Shown here piece after piece: positions 8,121 to 17,085 of a stretch of 64,000 nt of DNA. Source of the DNA: Rufibacter roseolus. Its GTDB lineage: Bacteria; Bacteroidota; Bacteroidia; Cytophagales; Hymenobacteraceae. Below the pieces are notes generated by a model. It worked only from the letters and a program-made list of their open reading frames with translations. It was not told the origin of the DNA and searched no databases. The first letter of the stretch is position 1, and every line of letters begins with the position of its first letter. Both the position numbers and the translations under genes were made by a program. The stretch spans positions 186,001 to 250,000 of the forward strand of contig NZ_JAFMSU010000003.1 in NCBI RefSeq assembly GCF_017916365.1. The letters are read 5' to 3'.

Positions 8121-9104
8121 ATGTCAACTTCTGCATCCGTAAAGCCTATTGCCATCTACCACGAGCACCCAGACTGGTTCAAGCCTTTGTTTGAGGAACT
8201 GGACGCCCGCGGCCTTCCATATGTACGCCTGAACGCCGCTGAGCACACCTATGACCTGGCTGAGGACGAAACCCCATACAGCCTGTTCTTCAACCGCATG
8301 AGCCCTTCTGCTTACCTGCGCGGCAATGAGAATGGCATTTTCTATACCTTGGGCTTACTCGCCCACCTGGAGCGCACCGGCACCCCAACCGTGAATGGCC
8401 ACAAAGCTTTCCAGTACGAGACCAACAAAGCCCTGCAGTTGTCTTTGCTGCAGTCACTGGGTCTGCCTTATCCAAAAGCGCGCGTGATCAACCACGCTTC
8501 CCAGGCCGTGAAAGCTGCCGAAGGCCTGCGTTTCCCCATCGTGGTGAAAGCCAACATTGGCGGTAGCGGCGCGGGGATCATCAAGTATGATTCTGTGGAG
8601 GCCCTGGAGCAATCAATAGCCAACAACGAGATCGACTTGGGTATTGACCACACGGCCCTGGTGCAGGAGTTCATCCCGGCCCGCGGCGGGTACATCCACC
8701 GCGTAGAGACTTTGGGCGGTAAATACCTGTACGCCATCAAAGTGTACACCACCGGCGAAAGTTTTAATCTGTGCCCTGCCGATATCTGCCAGACGACTAC
8801 CGGTGTGGAACTGGTGCGCAACGCCTGCGCCCTGGACGCACCTAAAAATGGCCTGAAAGTAGAGGGCTATACCCCGGAGCAGGAAGTGATTGACGCCATT
8901 GAGGCCATCATGCAGAACTCAGGTATTGACGTGGGCGGCATTGAGTACATCATTGACGACCGCGATGGACAGATCTATTACTATGACGTGAACGCGCTCT
9001 CTAACTTCGTGGCCGATGCCGTGAACGTGATCGGGTTCAACCCGCACAAGAAATTGGTGGACTACCTGGAGAAAAAGGCCCAACTAGTAACTGAGGAGGT
9101 ATAA
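8121..9104 (+). CDS. RimK-like ATP-grasp ligase
   Basis: A 327-residue cytoplasmic ATP-grasp protein. The N-terminal part resembles the pre-ATP-grasp domain (IAIYHEHPDWFKPLFEELD, then LFFNRMSPSAYLRG). The ATP-grasp core includes FPIVVKANIGGSGAGI (ATP lysine and Gly-rich loop, ~residues 137-152) and ALVQEFIP. C-terminal metal-binding residues lie in YYYDVNALSNF. RimK-type enzymes join an amino acid to a carboxyl group, often the C-terminus of a peptide or carrier protein. The substrate here is unknown. It overlaps nothing upstream, and two bases separate its stop from the next start, so the two form an operon. Its position behind a SAM-I-like leader and next to a SsuD/SfnG-like monooxygenase suggests a sulfur-scavenging role. 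Confidence 0.85.
   Translation: MSTSASVKPIAIYHEHPDWFKPLFEELDARGLPYVRLNAAEHTYDLAEDETPYSLFFNRMSPSAYLRGNENGIFYTLGLLAHLERTGTPTVNGHKAFQYETNKALQLSLLQSLGLPYPKARVINHASQAVKAAEGLRFPIVVKANIGGSGAGIIKYDSVEALEQSIANNEIDLGIDHTALVQEFIPARGGYIHRVETLGGKYLYAIKVYTTGESFNLCPADICQTTTGVELVRNACALDAPKNGLKVEGYTPEQEVIDAIEAIMQNSGIDVGGIEYIIDDRDGQIYYYDVNALSNFVADAVNVIGFNPHKKLVDYLEKKAQLVTEEV
9093..9099 (+). promoter_or_regulatory. strong ribosome binding site for the LLM monooxygenase
   Basis: GAGGAGG lies 7 bases before ATG 9107, inside the end of the ATP-grasp gene. Such a strong Shine-Dalgarno is unusual for this genome and fixes the start. Confidence 0.7.
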
Positions 9105-9106
9105 GC

Positions 9107-10126
9107 ATGCATTTCGGATATTGGTTACCTGTATTTGGCGGCTGGCTGCGCAACGTGCCCGATGAAGGCATGACCACCTCCTGGGAGTACGTGAAGAAGC
9201 TGGCGCAACGCAGCGAGGATTGGGGCTACAGCCTGGCCCTTATTGCTGAATTATACTTGAACGACATCAAAGGCCAGGAAGCTCCGGCGCTGGATGCCTG
9301 GTCTACCGCCGCCGCTTTGGCTGCCGTGACTGAAGAACTGGAGATCATGGTGGCCGTGCGCCCTACGTTTCATAACCCGGCACTGCTCGCGAAAGCCGCC
9401 GCCAACATTGACCTCATCAGCAACGGCCGCCTGTCTCTGAACGTGGTGTCTAGCTGGTGGAAGGACGAAGCCACTAAATACGGCATCCAGTTTGAGCAGC
9501 ACGATGACCGCTACGCCCGCACCAAAGAGTGGCTGGACGTGGTGACCAACCTCTGGGAGAAAGACCATTTCACCTATGAAGGCAAGTACTACCAAGTCAC
9601 CGACAACGTGCTGCAGCCCAAGCCCAAAAAGAAGCCGTTCATCTACGCCGGGGGCGAATCTGAAGCCGCCAAAACGTTGATCTCTAACCAGTGCGATGGC
9701 TACGTGATGCACGGTGACTCCCCGGAGACCATCGGGAACCGTATCTCTGACATGCGCGAACGCCGCGAGAAAGCCGGTTTGCCACCTATGAAATTCGGGG
9801 TGGCCGCTTACTCCATCGTGCGCGACACGGAGCAGGAAGTAAATCAGGAGTTGGACCGCATCACCAATGTACAAGCCTCGGCTGCCGGATACGGCAACTA
9901 CCAGCAATGGCTGGCGGGCACGCAGCTGGAGCAGCAGGTTTCTTTGCAGGACTACTCCGTGTCTAACCGCGGTCTGCGCACCGGCCTCACCGGAACCCCT
10001 GCCCAGATCCAGGACCGCATCGGCGAGTACGAGAAAGTAGGCGTTGATTTCTTCCTGCTGCAGTGTAGCCCACAACTAGAAGAAATGGAGCGCTTCTCTG
10101 AATCAATCATCCAGGTGACCGCCTAA
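9107..10126 (+). CDS. LLM-class flavin-dependent monooxygenase, SsuD/SfnG-like
   Basis: A 339-residue bacterial-luciferase-fold enzyme that uses reduced FMN and oxygen. Family signatures are FGYWLPVFGGWLRN at the N-terminus, AVRPTFHNPALLAK, the central ISNGRLSLNVVSSWW, and FIYAGGESEAAKTL. Alkanesulfonate and dimethylsulfone monooxygenases, which release sulfite or sulfinate under sulfur starvation, share this pattern and length. The SAM-I-like leader upstream supports sulfur acquisition, but the exact substrate cannot be read from sequence, and no sulfonate transporter or flavin reductase is adjacent. It forms a two-gene unit with the ATP-grasp ligase and ends at a terminator. Confidence 0.9.
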   Translation: MHFGYWLPVFGGWLRNVPDEGMTTSWEYVKKLAQRSEDWGYSLALIAELYLNDIKGQEAPALDAWSTAAALAAVTEELEIMVAVRPTFHNPALLAKAAANIDLISNGRLSLNVVSSWWKDEATKYGIQFEQHDDRYARTKEWLDVVTNLWEKDHFTYEGKYYQVTDNVLQPKPKKKPFIYAGGESEAAKTLISNQCDGYVMHGDSPETIGNRISDMRERREKAGLPPMKFGVAAYSIVRDTEQEVNQELDRITNVQASAAGYGNYQQWLAGTQLEQQVSLQDYSVSNRGLRTGLTGTPAQIQDRIGEYEKVGVDFFLLQCSPQLEEMERFSESIIQVTA

Positions 10127-10142
10127 ACAGATTTCAATACCA

Positions 10143-10183
10143 TTTTAGAATAATCAGAATCCTTTTTAGAATAATCAGAATCC
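10143..10183. repeat. tandem 20-bp direct repeat
   Basis: TTTTAGAATAATCAGAATCC occurs at 10143-10162 and again at 10164-10183, a 21-base period. The second unit runs into the terminator stem. Confidence 0.85.
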
Positions 10184-10214
10184 TTGCTGCCGTTTGGTGG
10201 CAAGGATTTTTTAT
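10179..10214 (+). terminator. terminator of the ATP-grasp/monooxygenase operon
   Basis: AATCCTTGC (10179-10187) pairs with GCAAGGATT (10200-10208), followed by a T run. Confidence 0.9.
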
Positions 10215-10297
10215 GCCCGTACCAAATCAGAATGCCACTTTCCCAAAAATACATCCCACCCAAATCCATCAGACAGCTTACGCCACAACCCTTGAAA

Positions 10298-10332
10298 GCA
10301 AAAGAGGCAAGCCACTGGCCTGCCTCTTTTGC
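10298..10332. terminator. bidirectional terminator
   Basis: GCAAAAGAGGCA and TGCCTCTTTTGC form a perfect 12-bp stem with A and T runs inside it. It ends the Spy-like gene on the minus strand. Confidence 0.85.
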
Positions 10333-10348
10333 GCGCTAAAACTACTAC

Positions 10349-10870
10349 TTAACTTCTGTTTTGTCCTCTTGAACGGGTGCTGTCGCGGTCAAAGCGGTTG
10401 CCGTCTTTTCCCCGGCGGTTAGCGCGGTTGGCTTGCATCTGTTTGCGGTCTTCCTGGTATTTGGCGTATTGCTTTTTGGTCAGGATGTCTTTGAGTTCTT
10501 TTTCCCAATTGGTGCGCAGGGCTTTCATTTGCTGGTGCTGCTGGTCGTTGCGCTCAATGCGTTGGCTTTTCTGGGCAAACTGGCCGCGGAAGCTTTCCAT
10601 CTGCTGGGCGTGTTTCAGGTTCAGGGCCTGCAGTTTTCTTTTCTGCGAGCTGCTTAGATCATACTTCTGGCTCAGCATCTCGGTGCGCTTGGTGGCGTGC
10701 TGCTCGGGAGTCAGTTTTTCTCTGCGGTCTCCATCACGGCGAGCCTCGCGGTTGCCTCTGCCCTGCTCGGTTCTGTTCTCTGATCTCTGGCCACGTTGCG
10801 GATTATCCTGCGCCTGAGAAGTACCGGCTATCGCCAAACCTAACGCTAACATTACTACTACCTTTTTCAT
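10349..10870 (-). CDS. secreted Spy/CpxP-like (LTxxQ) protein
   Basis: The start at 10870 (MKKVVVMLALGLAIAGTSQAQ) gives a clean signal peptide, so the longer upstream frame is rejected. The mature ~150 residues are Arg/Gln/Lys-rich. They carry LTPEQHATKRTEML and an all-helical stretch QKRKLQALNLKHAQQMESFRG, typical of periplasmic Spy/CpxP-like proteins that bind unfolded proteins. ILTKKQYAKYQEDRKQM is the second LTxxQ-like repeat. The tail is basic and low-complexity. Periplasmic chaperone or envelope stress role is inferred from the family. Confidence 0.8.
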   Translation of the reverse strand: MKKVVVMLALGLAIAGTSQAQDNPQRGQRSENRTEQGRGNREARRDGDRREKLTPEQHATKRTEMLSQKYDLSSSQKRKLQALNLKHAQQMESFRGQFAQKSQRIERNDQQHQQMKALRTNWEKELKDILTKKQYAKYQEDRKQMQANRANRRGKDGNRFDRDSTRSRGQNRS

Positions 10871-11077
10871 CTTCGTTTTAATTAATGGGTTTAGAGTTTC
10901 TATTTTGATCCGGGCTGCTTGTCCCGGTGATTGGTTATTTGCAAAGCAGGTGCCAGAAAAGGGCCAAAGCAGACTGAATTTGGCCAAACGGACAATTCCC
11001 GAAGTGAACCGGACAGAACCGGCAGGTCAAACGACCAACTCATTCTGGGGGCTGTTTTCCCAAATCAGGCCCGAAAC

Positions 11078-11115
11078 AAAAAACGCTTTCACCCTATGGC
11101 AAAAGCGTTTTCCTT
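11078..11115 (-). terminator. terminator after the outer-membrane barrel gene
   Basis: AAACGCTTT (11081-11089) pairs with AAAAGCGTTT (11101-11110). On the minus strand the stem is followed by TTTTTGTTTC. Confidence 0.75.
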
Positions 11116-11132
11116 ATTTAATCTAGTGCCGG

Positions 11133-13943
11133 TTATCCCTGGGGTGGCGGTCCGCCGGGTAATCCTCCGCCGGGAGGCGGGCCAGGGAAATCACGGTCTC
11201 GTTTCTGTTCCTGGGGCGCGCTGCCTGTAAAGTTGCGCAGGTTGTAGGTGAAGGTGAGCATGAAGAACCGCTGCAGCACGCTGGACTGCACGTCCTCCAC
11301 GTACTGCGGGGTGATGTTGCGTTGCACGCTAACGTTCTGGTTCAGGAGGTCATTCACGCTCAGGCTCAGCTCGGCCACCTGGCTTTTGAACAGCTTCTTG
11401 CTGATGCTCATGTTCCAGAGCAGGTAGTTGGCATTGTACCCCTCAGACAAACCCGAGTTGTACTGGTGGTTCAGCTCGGTGCGGTACACCAACCCCGGTC
11501 CGAAGATCCAGTTGTACTTTAGGCTGGTGTTCTGGGTGAAGTAGTTGCTATTCAATTGGCTTTGGAGCGAGTTCTGCACAAAGTTGTAAGTGGAGTTGGT
11601 GGAGATATTGAAATCAATCTTCTCGCTGATGTTGCTGCTCAAAGACAACCCTCCGCCCACGTTAGGCGCACTCGCGATGTTCAGTTGACCGTTTGTGAGA
11701 CCTGGCGTGCGGGTGTACCCCACCGATCCATTTACCCCGAAGTTGGATTTAAGAAAACCCACCGGCTGCCCCAGGTGGAAGACCGAGCGCACGTTTACGT
11801 AACCATCCAGGTTCACCGGTGTGGTGAGTTGCTGCCCTTTCTCCAGCGTTTGCCCATTGGCTAGGGTGATGGGCTCTGTAGTAGCCCGCGTGATGCTGTT
11901 GCCCACGTAGTTTTGCACCAGATTCCCGAAAACACCTACAAAAAAGACCCGGTTGGTTTCCGTATTGAAGTTGCGGAACCCGGTCCGGAAGTTGTGCGTG
12001 TAGCTTTGCTGCAAGGCCGGGTTCCCCTGGTACAGTTGGAGCGGATTGGAGTTGTCTATGGCCTGGCTCAACTGGTCCACTGAAGGCGCGTTGGTGCTGG
12101 TGGTGTAGTTAAAGTCAAAGTTCTTGCTCTGCGAGAACTTGAAATTAAGGTCCACCGAGGGCAAAATGCTGGTAAACCGCCGGGTATAAAAATCCTCCGA
12201 AGGATACTCCTGGTCGTTTTCAAAGGTGGCCAGTTGGTAGCGGACGTTCACCCGCAGCCGCAGTTTGCCCTGGTTGTACTGATACCCCGTCCCGAAACGC
12301 TGGGTGAAATAGGTGCTCTGGAAGGTGTTGCTCAGGGCCGTGTTCAGCTGGCTATACTCGCCAGTGCCTTCCACCAGATTATAGGCCCGTTTGTCTGAAT
12401 CGTTCAGTTGGTTACCCAGGTTGTAGATGAGCTGCAGCTGCCCGCTTTTGCCCACCGGCTCATTGTAGGTCAGGTCACCGATCCAGGAGAACCCGGAGCG
12501 GTGCTGTTCGGTGAACAGGTTCTGCCTATGGTCTTCATTAGCGCCCCGGTAATAAATGGTATTTGCCGCCAAGGTATTGTCACCGTTGCTGTTGGTGTAG
12601 CTGGTGTTTAGGCTGGCCGAGAAATTCCGCCCCACCTTTCCGAATTTATGGCTGAACAGGATATTGTTGTTAAACGTCAGCGATTTACTCTGGGCTAGGG
12701 TAGAGTTCTCCGAGGTATTCAGAGCGCCGTTCAGATTGGAGGTGGCGCTGGAGACCTGGTTATCTGAATTGCTCTCCTGCACCGTAAGGCTGGGCGTGAT
12801 CAACAGGCGGTTATTGGGGTTGATATTATAATCCAGCCGAAAGTTGAACTGGTGGTCTTTGGTATTGGTAGCGCTCAAACGGTTCTCTGAGTACACCTGA
12901 CCAGAATCCGAAGGCAGTGTATAATTCTGCACCCGGAACTGGTTGTTCGTGATACTACGGTCCGTGAACTTGTAATTGCCGCTCACCTCCATCTTCTTGC
13001 CCCATAGGTCGCTGTAATTCAGGCCCAGGGTGTTAGTTGAGATCAACCCCGAGGTAGTGCCGCCCCCCATAGGTGGCCTACGTCCGCGCATGCCGCCGCC
13101 GGGCGTCTCGCCCACCGAGAAGTCCAGCAAATTGATGTTATTGGTGAGGCCGGTGAAGGTCAGGCGCTGGTTCCCATTAAAGGAGTTCACGGCCACGCCC
13201 ACCATGTATTTGTTATCGGACCCGTACCCCGCAGAGGCTTTACCGAACTGTCCCGTCCGCTTCTCCGGTTTGGTGATGATGTTGATGGTCTTGGCTGAGT
13301 TGCCATCGTCCACCCCGCTGAACTCAGCCTGGTCGCTTTTCTTGTCGAAGATCTGAATGTTAGCGATCACCTCGGCGGGAAGGCTGCGCAGAGCGGCACT
13401 AGGGTCATCGCTGAAGAAGCGCTTGCCATCTACCAGCACCTGTTTCACGTCCTGGCCCTGCGCCTGCAGTGTGCCGTTGGTCACCGTGATGCCCGGCATC
13501 TTCTGCACTAAATCTTCGGCGCTCGCATCAGGGGCGGTCTTAAATGCGGCTGCGTTGAACTGCGTGGTATCGCCTTTCTGCTCGCCCGGCGGGATTTTGC
13601 CCACCACTTTCACCTCGTTCAGCAGCTGGGAGTTCAGCGCTAAAGCCAGCGTGCCCAAATCCACTGACCCGGTCACCGGCACCGATTTCTGGAAGGTCTG
13701 GTAACCCAGGAAAGTAATTCTGAGGGAATAATTGCCAGCGGGCACCTGCACCTTGAACGCCCCGGTGGCCTCGGTACTGGCCACTGTTTGCGTAGAGTCA
13801 AGCACGCGGGTAATTATCACCGTGGCGCCGGGTAGGGCGGATTTATCAGTGGCATCCATCACCTTTCCGGAAAGAGTAAAAGACTGGGCCCAGGCACCCG
13901 TGGCACCAGCTAACAAGATCATCAATAATAGGAACCGTTTCAT
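11133..13943 (-). CDS. outer-membrane beta-barrel protein, TonB-receptor-like
   Basis: A 936-residue protein with a signal peptide (MKRFLLLMILLAGATGAWAQ). Residues ~21-110 form a carboxypeptidase-regulatory-like beta sandwich (LSGKVMDATDKSALPGATV). A plug-like segment follows (DLVQKMPGITVTNGTLQAQGQDVKQVLVDGKRFF). The rest is a large barrel of the OMP_b-brl_3 type with many aromatic strands ending LRNF. The last 25 residues are Gly/Pro-rich and lie after the barrel, which is odd because barrel proteins usually end on the last strand. Peptide or small-molecule uptake or export is possible; substrate unknown. Monocistronic. Confidence 0.88.
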   Translation of the reverse strand: MKRFLLLMILLAGATGAWAQSFTLSGKVMDATDKSALPGATVIITRVLDSTQTVASTEATGAFKVQVPAGNYSLRITFLGYQTFQKSVPVTGSVDLGTLALALNSQLLNEVKVVGKIPPGEQKGDTTQFNAAAFKTAPDASAEDLVQKMPGITVTNGTLQAQGQDVKQVLVDGKRFFSDDPSAALRSLPAEVIANIQIFDKKSDQAEFSGVDDGNSAKTINIITKPEKRTGQFGKASAGYGSDNKYMVGVAVNSFNGNQRLTFTGLTNNINLLDFSVGETPGGGMRGRRPPMGGGTTSGLISTNTLGLNYSDLWGKKMEVSGNYKFTDRSITNNQFRVQNYTLPSDSGQVYSENRLSATNTKDHQFNFRLDYNINPNNRLLITPSLTVQESNSDNQVSSATSNLNGALNTSENSTLAQSKSLTFNNNILFSHKFGKVGRNFSASLNTSYTNSNGDNTLAANTIYYRGANEDHRQNLFTEQHRSGFSWIGDLTYNEPVGKSGQLQLIYNLGNQLNDSDKRAYNLVEGTGEYSQLNTALSNTFQSTYFTQRFGTGYQYNQGKLRLRVNVRYQLATFENDQEYPSEDFYTRRFTSILPSVDLNFKFSQSKNFDFNYTTSTNAPSVDQLSQAIDNSNPLQLYQGNPALQQSYTHNFRTGFRNFNTETNRVFFVGVFGNLVQNYVGNSITRATTEPITLANGQTLEKGQQLTTPVNLDGYVNVRSVFHLGQPVGFLKSNFGVNGSVGYTRTPGLTNGQLNIASAPNVGGGLSLSSNISEKIDFNISTNSTYNFVQNSLQSQLNSNYFTQNTSLKYNWIFGPGLVYRTELNHQYNSGLSEGYNANYLLWNMSISKKLFKSQVAELSLSVNDLLNQNVSVQRNITPQYVEDVQSSVLQRFFMLTFTYNLRNFTGSAPQEQKRDRDFPGPPPGGGLPGGPPPQG

Positions 13944-14605
13944 GCTTCAGAACATCTGTAATAGGCTTTCCGCCCGATGAGACAAATGTCTTGAAACATG
14001 CCCCGTTGCACCACCTAAACATCAGTGAAGCAGGCATATCCCTGTTTGAAGCCGCCGGTGCTATGGATTTTAGCTTTGGAATGGCCAGCCGTTTTGCGCC
14101 AGTTATTAAGAAAACGGCCTGTAAACAAAACCTCTAGAAATGGTTTCTATTAAGATTGGTTGCTACGTTTTAGCAGGATTTCCCACTACCATTATCACGC
14201 ATTCCGTCCCCCTTTGAAGGGGGTAGGGGGATGATTACTCTTGCAGGTCTCTCGCCTTCTTGATATGTAGGGGCAATCCCTTGTGGTTGCCCTTGCGCAT
14301 TTCACCTGTTTTTGGTTGTTGGTGATAACACCAACAACAGGAGCAAACTAGCTAAAGTAAGTCTATAGAATGGAAGGATAGGAAGGAGTAAACACCCCCT
14401 TGCTCGCTGTCACAAGCTCTCGTTTAGGAAATTCTCAAGGGGAGAATATGCAGTGGTAAACGCTAAGAGCAACCACAAGGGATTGCCCCTACAATATTCC
14501 GGGAATGCGTGTAATCTGCACGAGTAATCATCCCCCTACCCCCTTCAAAGGGGGACGGAATGCGTGCTGAAGATGCTACTTCTTGTTTAAAGAACGAGAA
14601 AGGAG
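13944..14605. repeat. gene-free region with a ~370-bp imperfect inverted-repeat element
   Basis: An outer arm (14196-14240, containing CCCCCTTTGAAGGGGGTAGG) is repeated exactly in inverse at 14522-14566. Inner arms TGTAGGGGCAATCCCTTG.. (14265-14290) and its inverse (14469-14493) are also exact. The centre (14395-14455) resembles a stretch near 59505-59575. No transposase is present. This looks like a small non-autonomous (MITE-like) or composite repeat element. Confidence 0.7.
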
Positions 14606-14809
14606 TTAGTAAGAGACCACAAAGGACTTTCTCTTGGCTAGTTTGGCTTGCTGCTGTCTCAGGCCTTTGAGCTGGAACTTGAGCTCCTTCAAATCTTCCA
14701 TGAGCAAGATGGCCACCTTCTTATTCTGTTTCCGGAGTTCCGCTGAATGCAGGCATTTCTGTTTCAGGGCAATCTCGTTCTCCAATTTTGTGATGCGTTT
14801 GTCTTCCAT
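14606..14809 (-). CDS. small coiled-coil protein, 67 aa
   Basis: A short Lys/Gln/Leu-rich protein with continuous heptad-like spacing (KLENEIALKQK, LMEDLKELKFQLKGLRQQQ), predicted to be almost wholly helical. There is no signal peptide. I do not recognise the family. The good helical periodicity and clean ATG support it as real, but its shortness keeps confidence moderate. It lies between a repeat element and a 36-nt palindrome (14883-14918), with no obvious partner gene. Confidence 0.5.
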   Translation of the reverse strand: MEDKRITKLENEIALKQKCLHSAELRKQNKKVAILLMEDLKELKFQLKGLRQQQAKLAKRKSFVVSY

Positions 14810-15001
14810 AATACTTGAAAGGTTGAGTTAAAATTGAAGTAGAAGGTGGGGCAAATGGTTTTGATTTAAGTTGTGTATTTCGGTTTTAGGCCTGTTTTCT
14901 AGAAATCAGCATCAAAACAACTGGTCCCTAGAAAACAAAGGGCACACTGTATCCTCATGACAGTTTTTGGCCGTCATTCCCTTATCCCCTAAAACAAATT
15001 A

Positions 15002-15760
15002 TTACTGGGCTAGCCAGGCAAGGAACAGCGGGCTCTTGGCTTTGCTCACAATGATCTCTTCCTGGAACGGGATGTTGAGCGTAACGGAGAGTTTGCGGCC
15101 GAAGTACTGCGAGGCTTCCTTGATGGCCTTGTAGTTGAGCAGGAACTGCCGGTTGGCCCGGAAAAACTGGTTTCCGCAGAGGGCTTCCATTTCTTCCATG
15201 TTCTGATTGAGAGTGAATTTCTTTTGGTCAAAGGTGAGCACATGTGTGACCAGGTTCTGGGAGTAAACCACCGCTATCTGGTCTATAGGCAGCGGAATGA
15301 TCTTGTCGCGCTGGAATACGAGTACGGACTGGGGCTTCTGCGTTGGCCGATGGTCCAGGAGTTGCAGCAGGGCCTGGTAGTCGGGCTTCTCGGGGGCCAG
15401 GCTTTCCTGTAGCTTCTTGTATTTGAGCAGCGTTTTCTGGATCGTTTCCTGGCTGAAGGGTTTCAGGATGTAGTCAATGCCGTTGGCCTTAAAGGCCTCC
15501 AGCGCATACTCGTTGTAAGCGGTGCAGAACACCACCGGCTTGGTGATGTCCACGGCCTGGAACACCTCAAAGCTCAGCCCATCGCCCAATTGGATATCGG
15601 AGAAAATCAGGTCGGGCTGAGGGTTTTCCCTAAAATAAGCGATGGCCGCTTTCACCGAGGGCAGCACCGCCAGTATCTTTGCGCCGGGCTCAACCTCCAG
15701 CAGCGTATCTTCCAGGTCCTCAGCGGTGAGGGGTTCATCCTCAATTATGACAATGTTCAT
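15002..15760 (-). CDS. LytTR-family response regulator
   Basis: A 252-residue regulator. The N-terminal receiver domain has the acidic pair in IIEDEPLTAED, the phosphoacceptor Asp in LIFSDIQLGDG (~residue 55), and the conserved Lys in YILKPFSQE. The C-terminal LytTR DNA-binding domain follows a linker, with the FFRANRQFLLNYKAI signature. It overlaps the upstream kinase gene by 20 bases, so the two are co-translated. The kinase is its probable partner; targets are unknown. Confidence 0.93.
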   Translation of the reverse strand: MNIVIIEDEPLTAEDLEDTLLEVEPGAKILAVLPSVKAAIAYFRENPQPDLIFSDIQLGDGLSFEVFQAVDITKPVVFCTAYNEYALEAFKANGIDYILKPFSQETIQKTLLKYKKLQESLAPEKPDYQALLQLLDHRPTQKPQSVLVFQRDKIIPLPIDQIAVVYSQNLVTHVLTFDQKKFTLNQNMEEMEALCGNQFFRANRQFLLNYKAIKEASQYFGRKLSVTLNIPFQEEIIVSKAKSPLFLAWLAQ

Positions 15761-16823
15761 TGAAAAGCAGCTTTAGTTCAACAGAGAAATACTGGTCGGT
15801 CTCCCGGATGGTCACGCCGTGCCCGCAGATAACCTGGTAGCGCTCCGCCAGGTTCTTCAACCCGATGCCGGAGGATGGCTCCAGGGACTGTTTGAGCTTT
15901 TTGTTGTTCCAGACCACAATGGCGTCCTCGGGGCCGTAGGAAATCCTGATCCGCAAAGGCTCCTCTACGGTAAAGGCGTTGTGCTTGATGGCATTCTCTA
16001 CGAGCAATTGCAGGGAGAAAATGGGCAAACAGCCGGTAGAGAGGATATGGTCTGGGATGTCAATAGTATAGGAAAACGAATCCTTGAACCGCACTTTCTG
16101 CATCTCTAGGTAATCTACGCAGAGCTTGAGTTCTTCCTGCAGCGGAATGGTGGTCTCGTTCCCCGAGGAGATGGAAGCCCGGAGCAAAGCCGAGAGCCGC
16201 ACCAGGTATTCCTCGGCCTCGGGCCGCTGTTTTTTGATGAGCGACTTGAGCGTGTTGAGCGAGTTGAACAGGAAATGCGGCTGCAACTGGTGTTTCAGGT
16301 GCTGGTGCTGCGCGATGGCATGATTCATTTTGAGTTCGCTGTTCTCCACAGCTATCTGGGCGCTCTTGCGCTGCAGAATCATCAGATCCATGAGCACCAA
16401 AATGATGGTGTTGTTCGTGAGCGCCACTATGAGCGGGAAGATCCGGAAACGAGCCCCGTCGGTGATCACGAAAATGAGCGCCAGCCCACCGTAATACACT
16501 AAGGCGGTGAGCAGATAGCTGATGCCATACCTTACAAAACTTTTGGTTTTCTCCCGCCAGTCCAGCCTACTGATCTTGCCATACAGGTAGATATTGATAA
16601 ACCACAGGCAGAACATAAGCACCGAGATCTCCAGCACCGAAAGCAGGATATTCTCCTGCGGCCGCGGAAAAGGCATATCCCGCAGGCGGGGCCTGGGCGG
16701 ACGGTCCCCGAAGAAAAACGGACGGCCCGCATTGATCACCGGGAAAAGGCTGATGACTCCCCAGGCCACCGTGGTAATGGCCGCTACTTTCCAGAGGCCT
16801 TTCTTATATGATTCTTGCTCCAT
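15741..16823 (-). CDS. LytS-type sensor histidine kinase
   Basis: A 360-residue kinase of the His_kinase (PF06580) type. Four hydrophobic helices occupy about residues 10-150. The phosphoacceptor His lies in QLQPHFLFNSLNTLKSL. The ATPase part shows LLVENAIKHNAF (N-box) and SGIGLKNLAERYQ (G-box). It has no periplasmic sensing domain, so it probably senses through the membrane helices. It is the first gene of a two-gene operon with the LytTR regulator. Confidence 0.92.
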   Translation of the reverse strand: MEQESYKKGLWKVAAITTVAWGVISLFPVINAGRPFFFGDRPPRPRLRDMPFPRPQENILLSVLEISVLMFCLWFINIYLYGKISRLDWREKTKSFVRYGISYLLTALVYYGGLALIFVITDGARFRIFPLIVALTNNTIILVLMDLMILQRKSAQIAVENSELKMNHAIAQHQHLKHQLQPHFLFNSLNTLKSLIKKQRPEAEEYLVRLSALLRASISSGNETTIPLQEELKLCVDYLEMQKVRFKDSFSYTIDIPDHILSTGCLPIFSLQLLVENAIKHNAFTVEEPLRIRISYGPEDAIVVWNNKKLKQSLEPSSGIGLKNLAERYQVICGHGVTIRETDQYFSVELKLLFNEHCHN

Positions 16824-17085
16824 GTGGCGTAAAGCTAATTAATGATTTTACATACGGATGCGCTTCTTCAGTACCCATCCCGTTACCCGTACAGAAAAAT
16901 GAAAGAAGAGCCCAATCAGATGGACTCCTCAGTGAGCATTTAGTGAAGAACATTTTTATGCCAAAACTTGAAAACGGTCAATAATCAGGTTCGGCTGGCT
17001 TTGTGGCTTTATTCCTTATAGTGGACCAAGTTCAGCAGGTATTTGATTACCTCCTCAATGGCTTACCTGTGGAGAATCGCCTCGC

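Noticed and set aside
14196..14566. CRISPR array
   Set aside because: Repeats are inverted arms, not regularly spaced direct repeats with unique spacers, and no cas genes are present.
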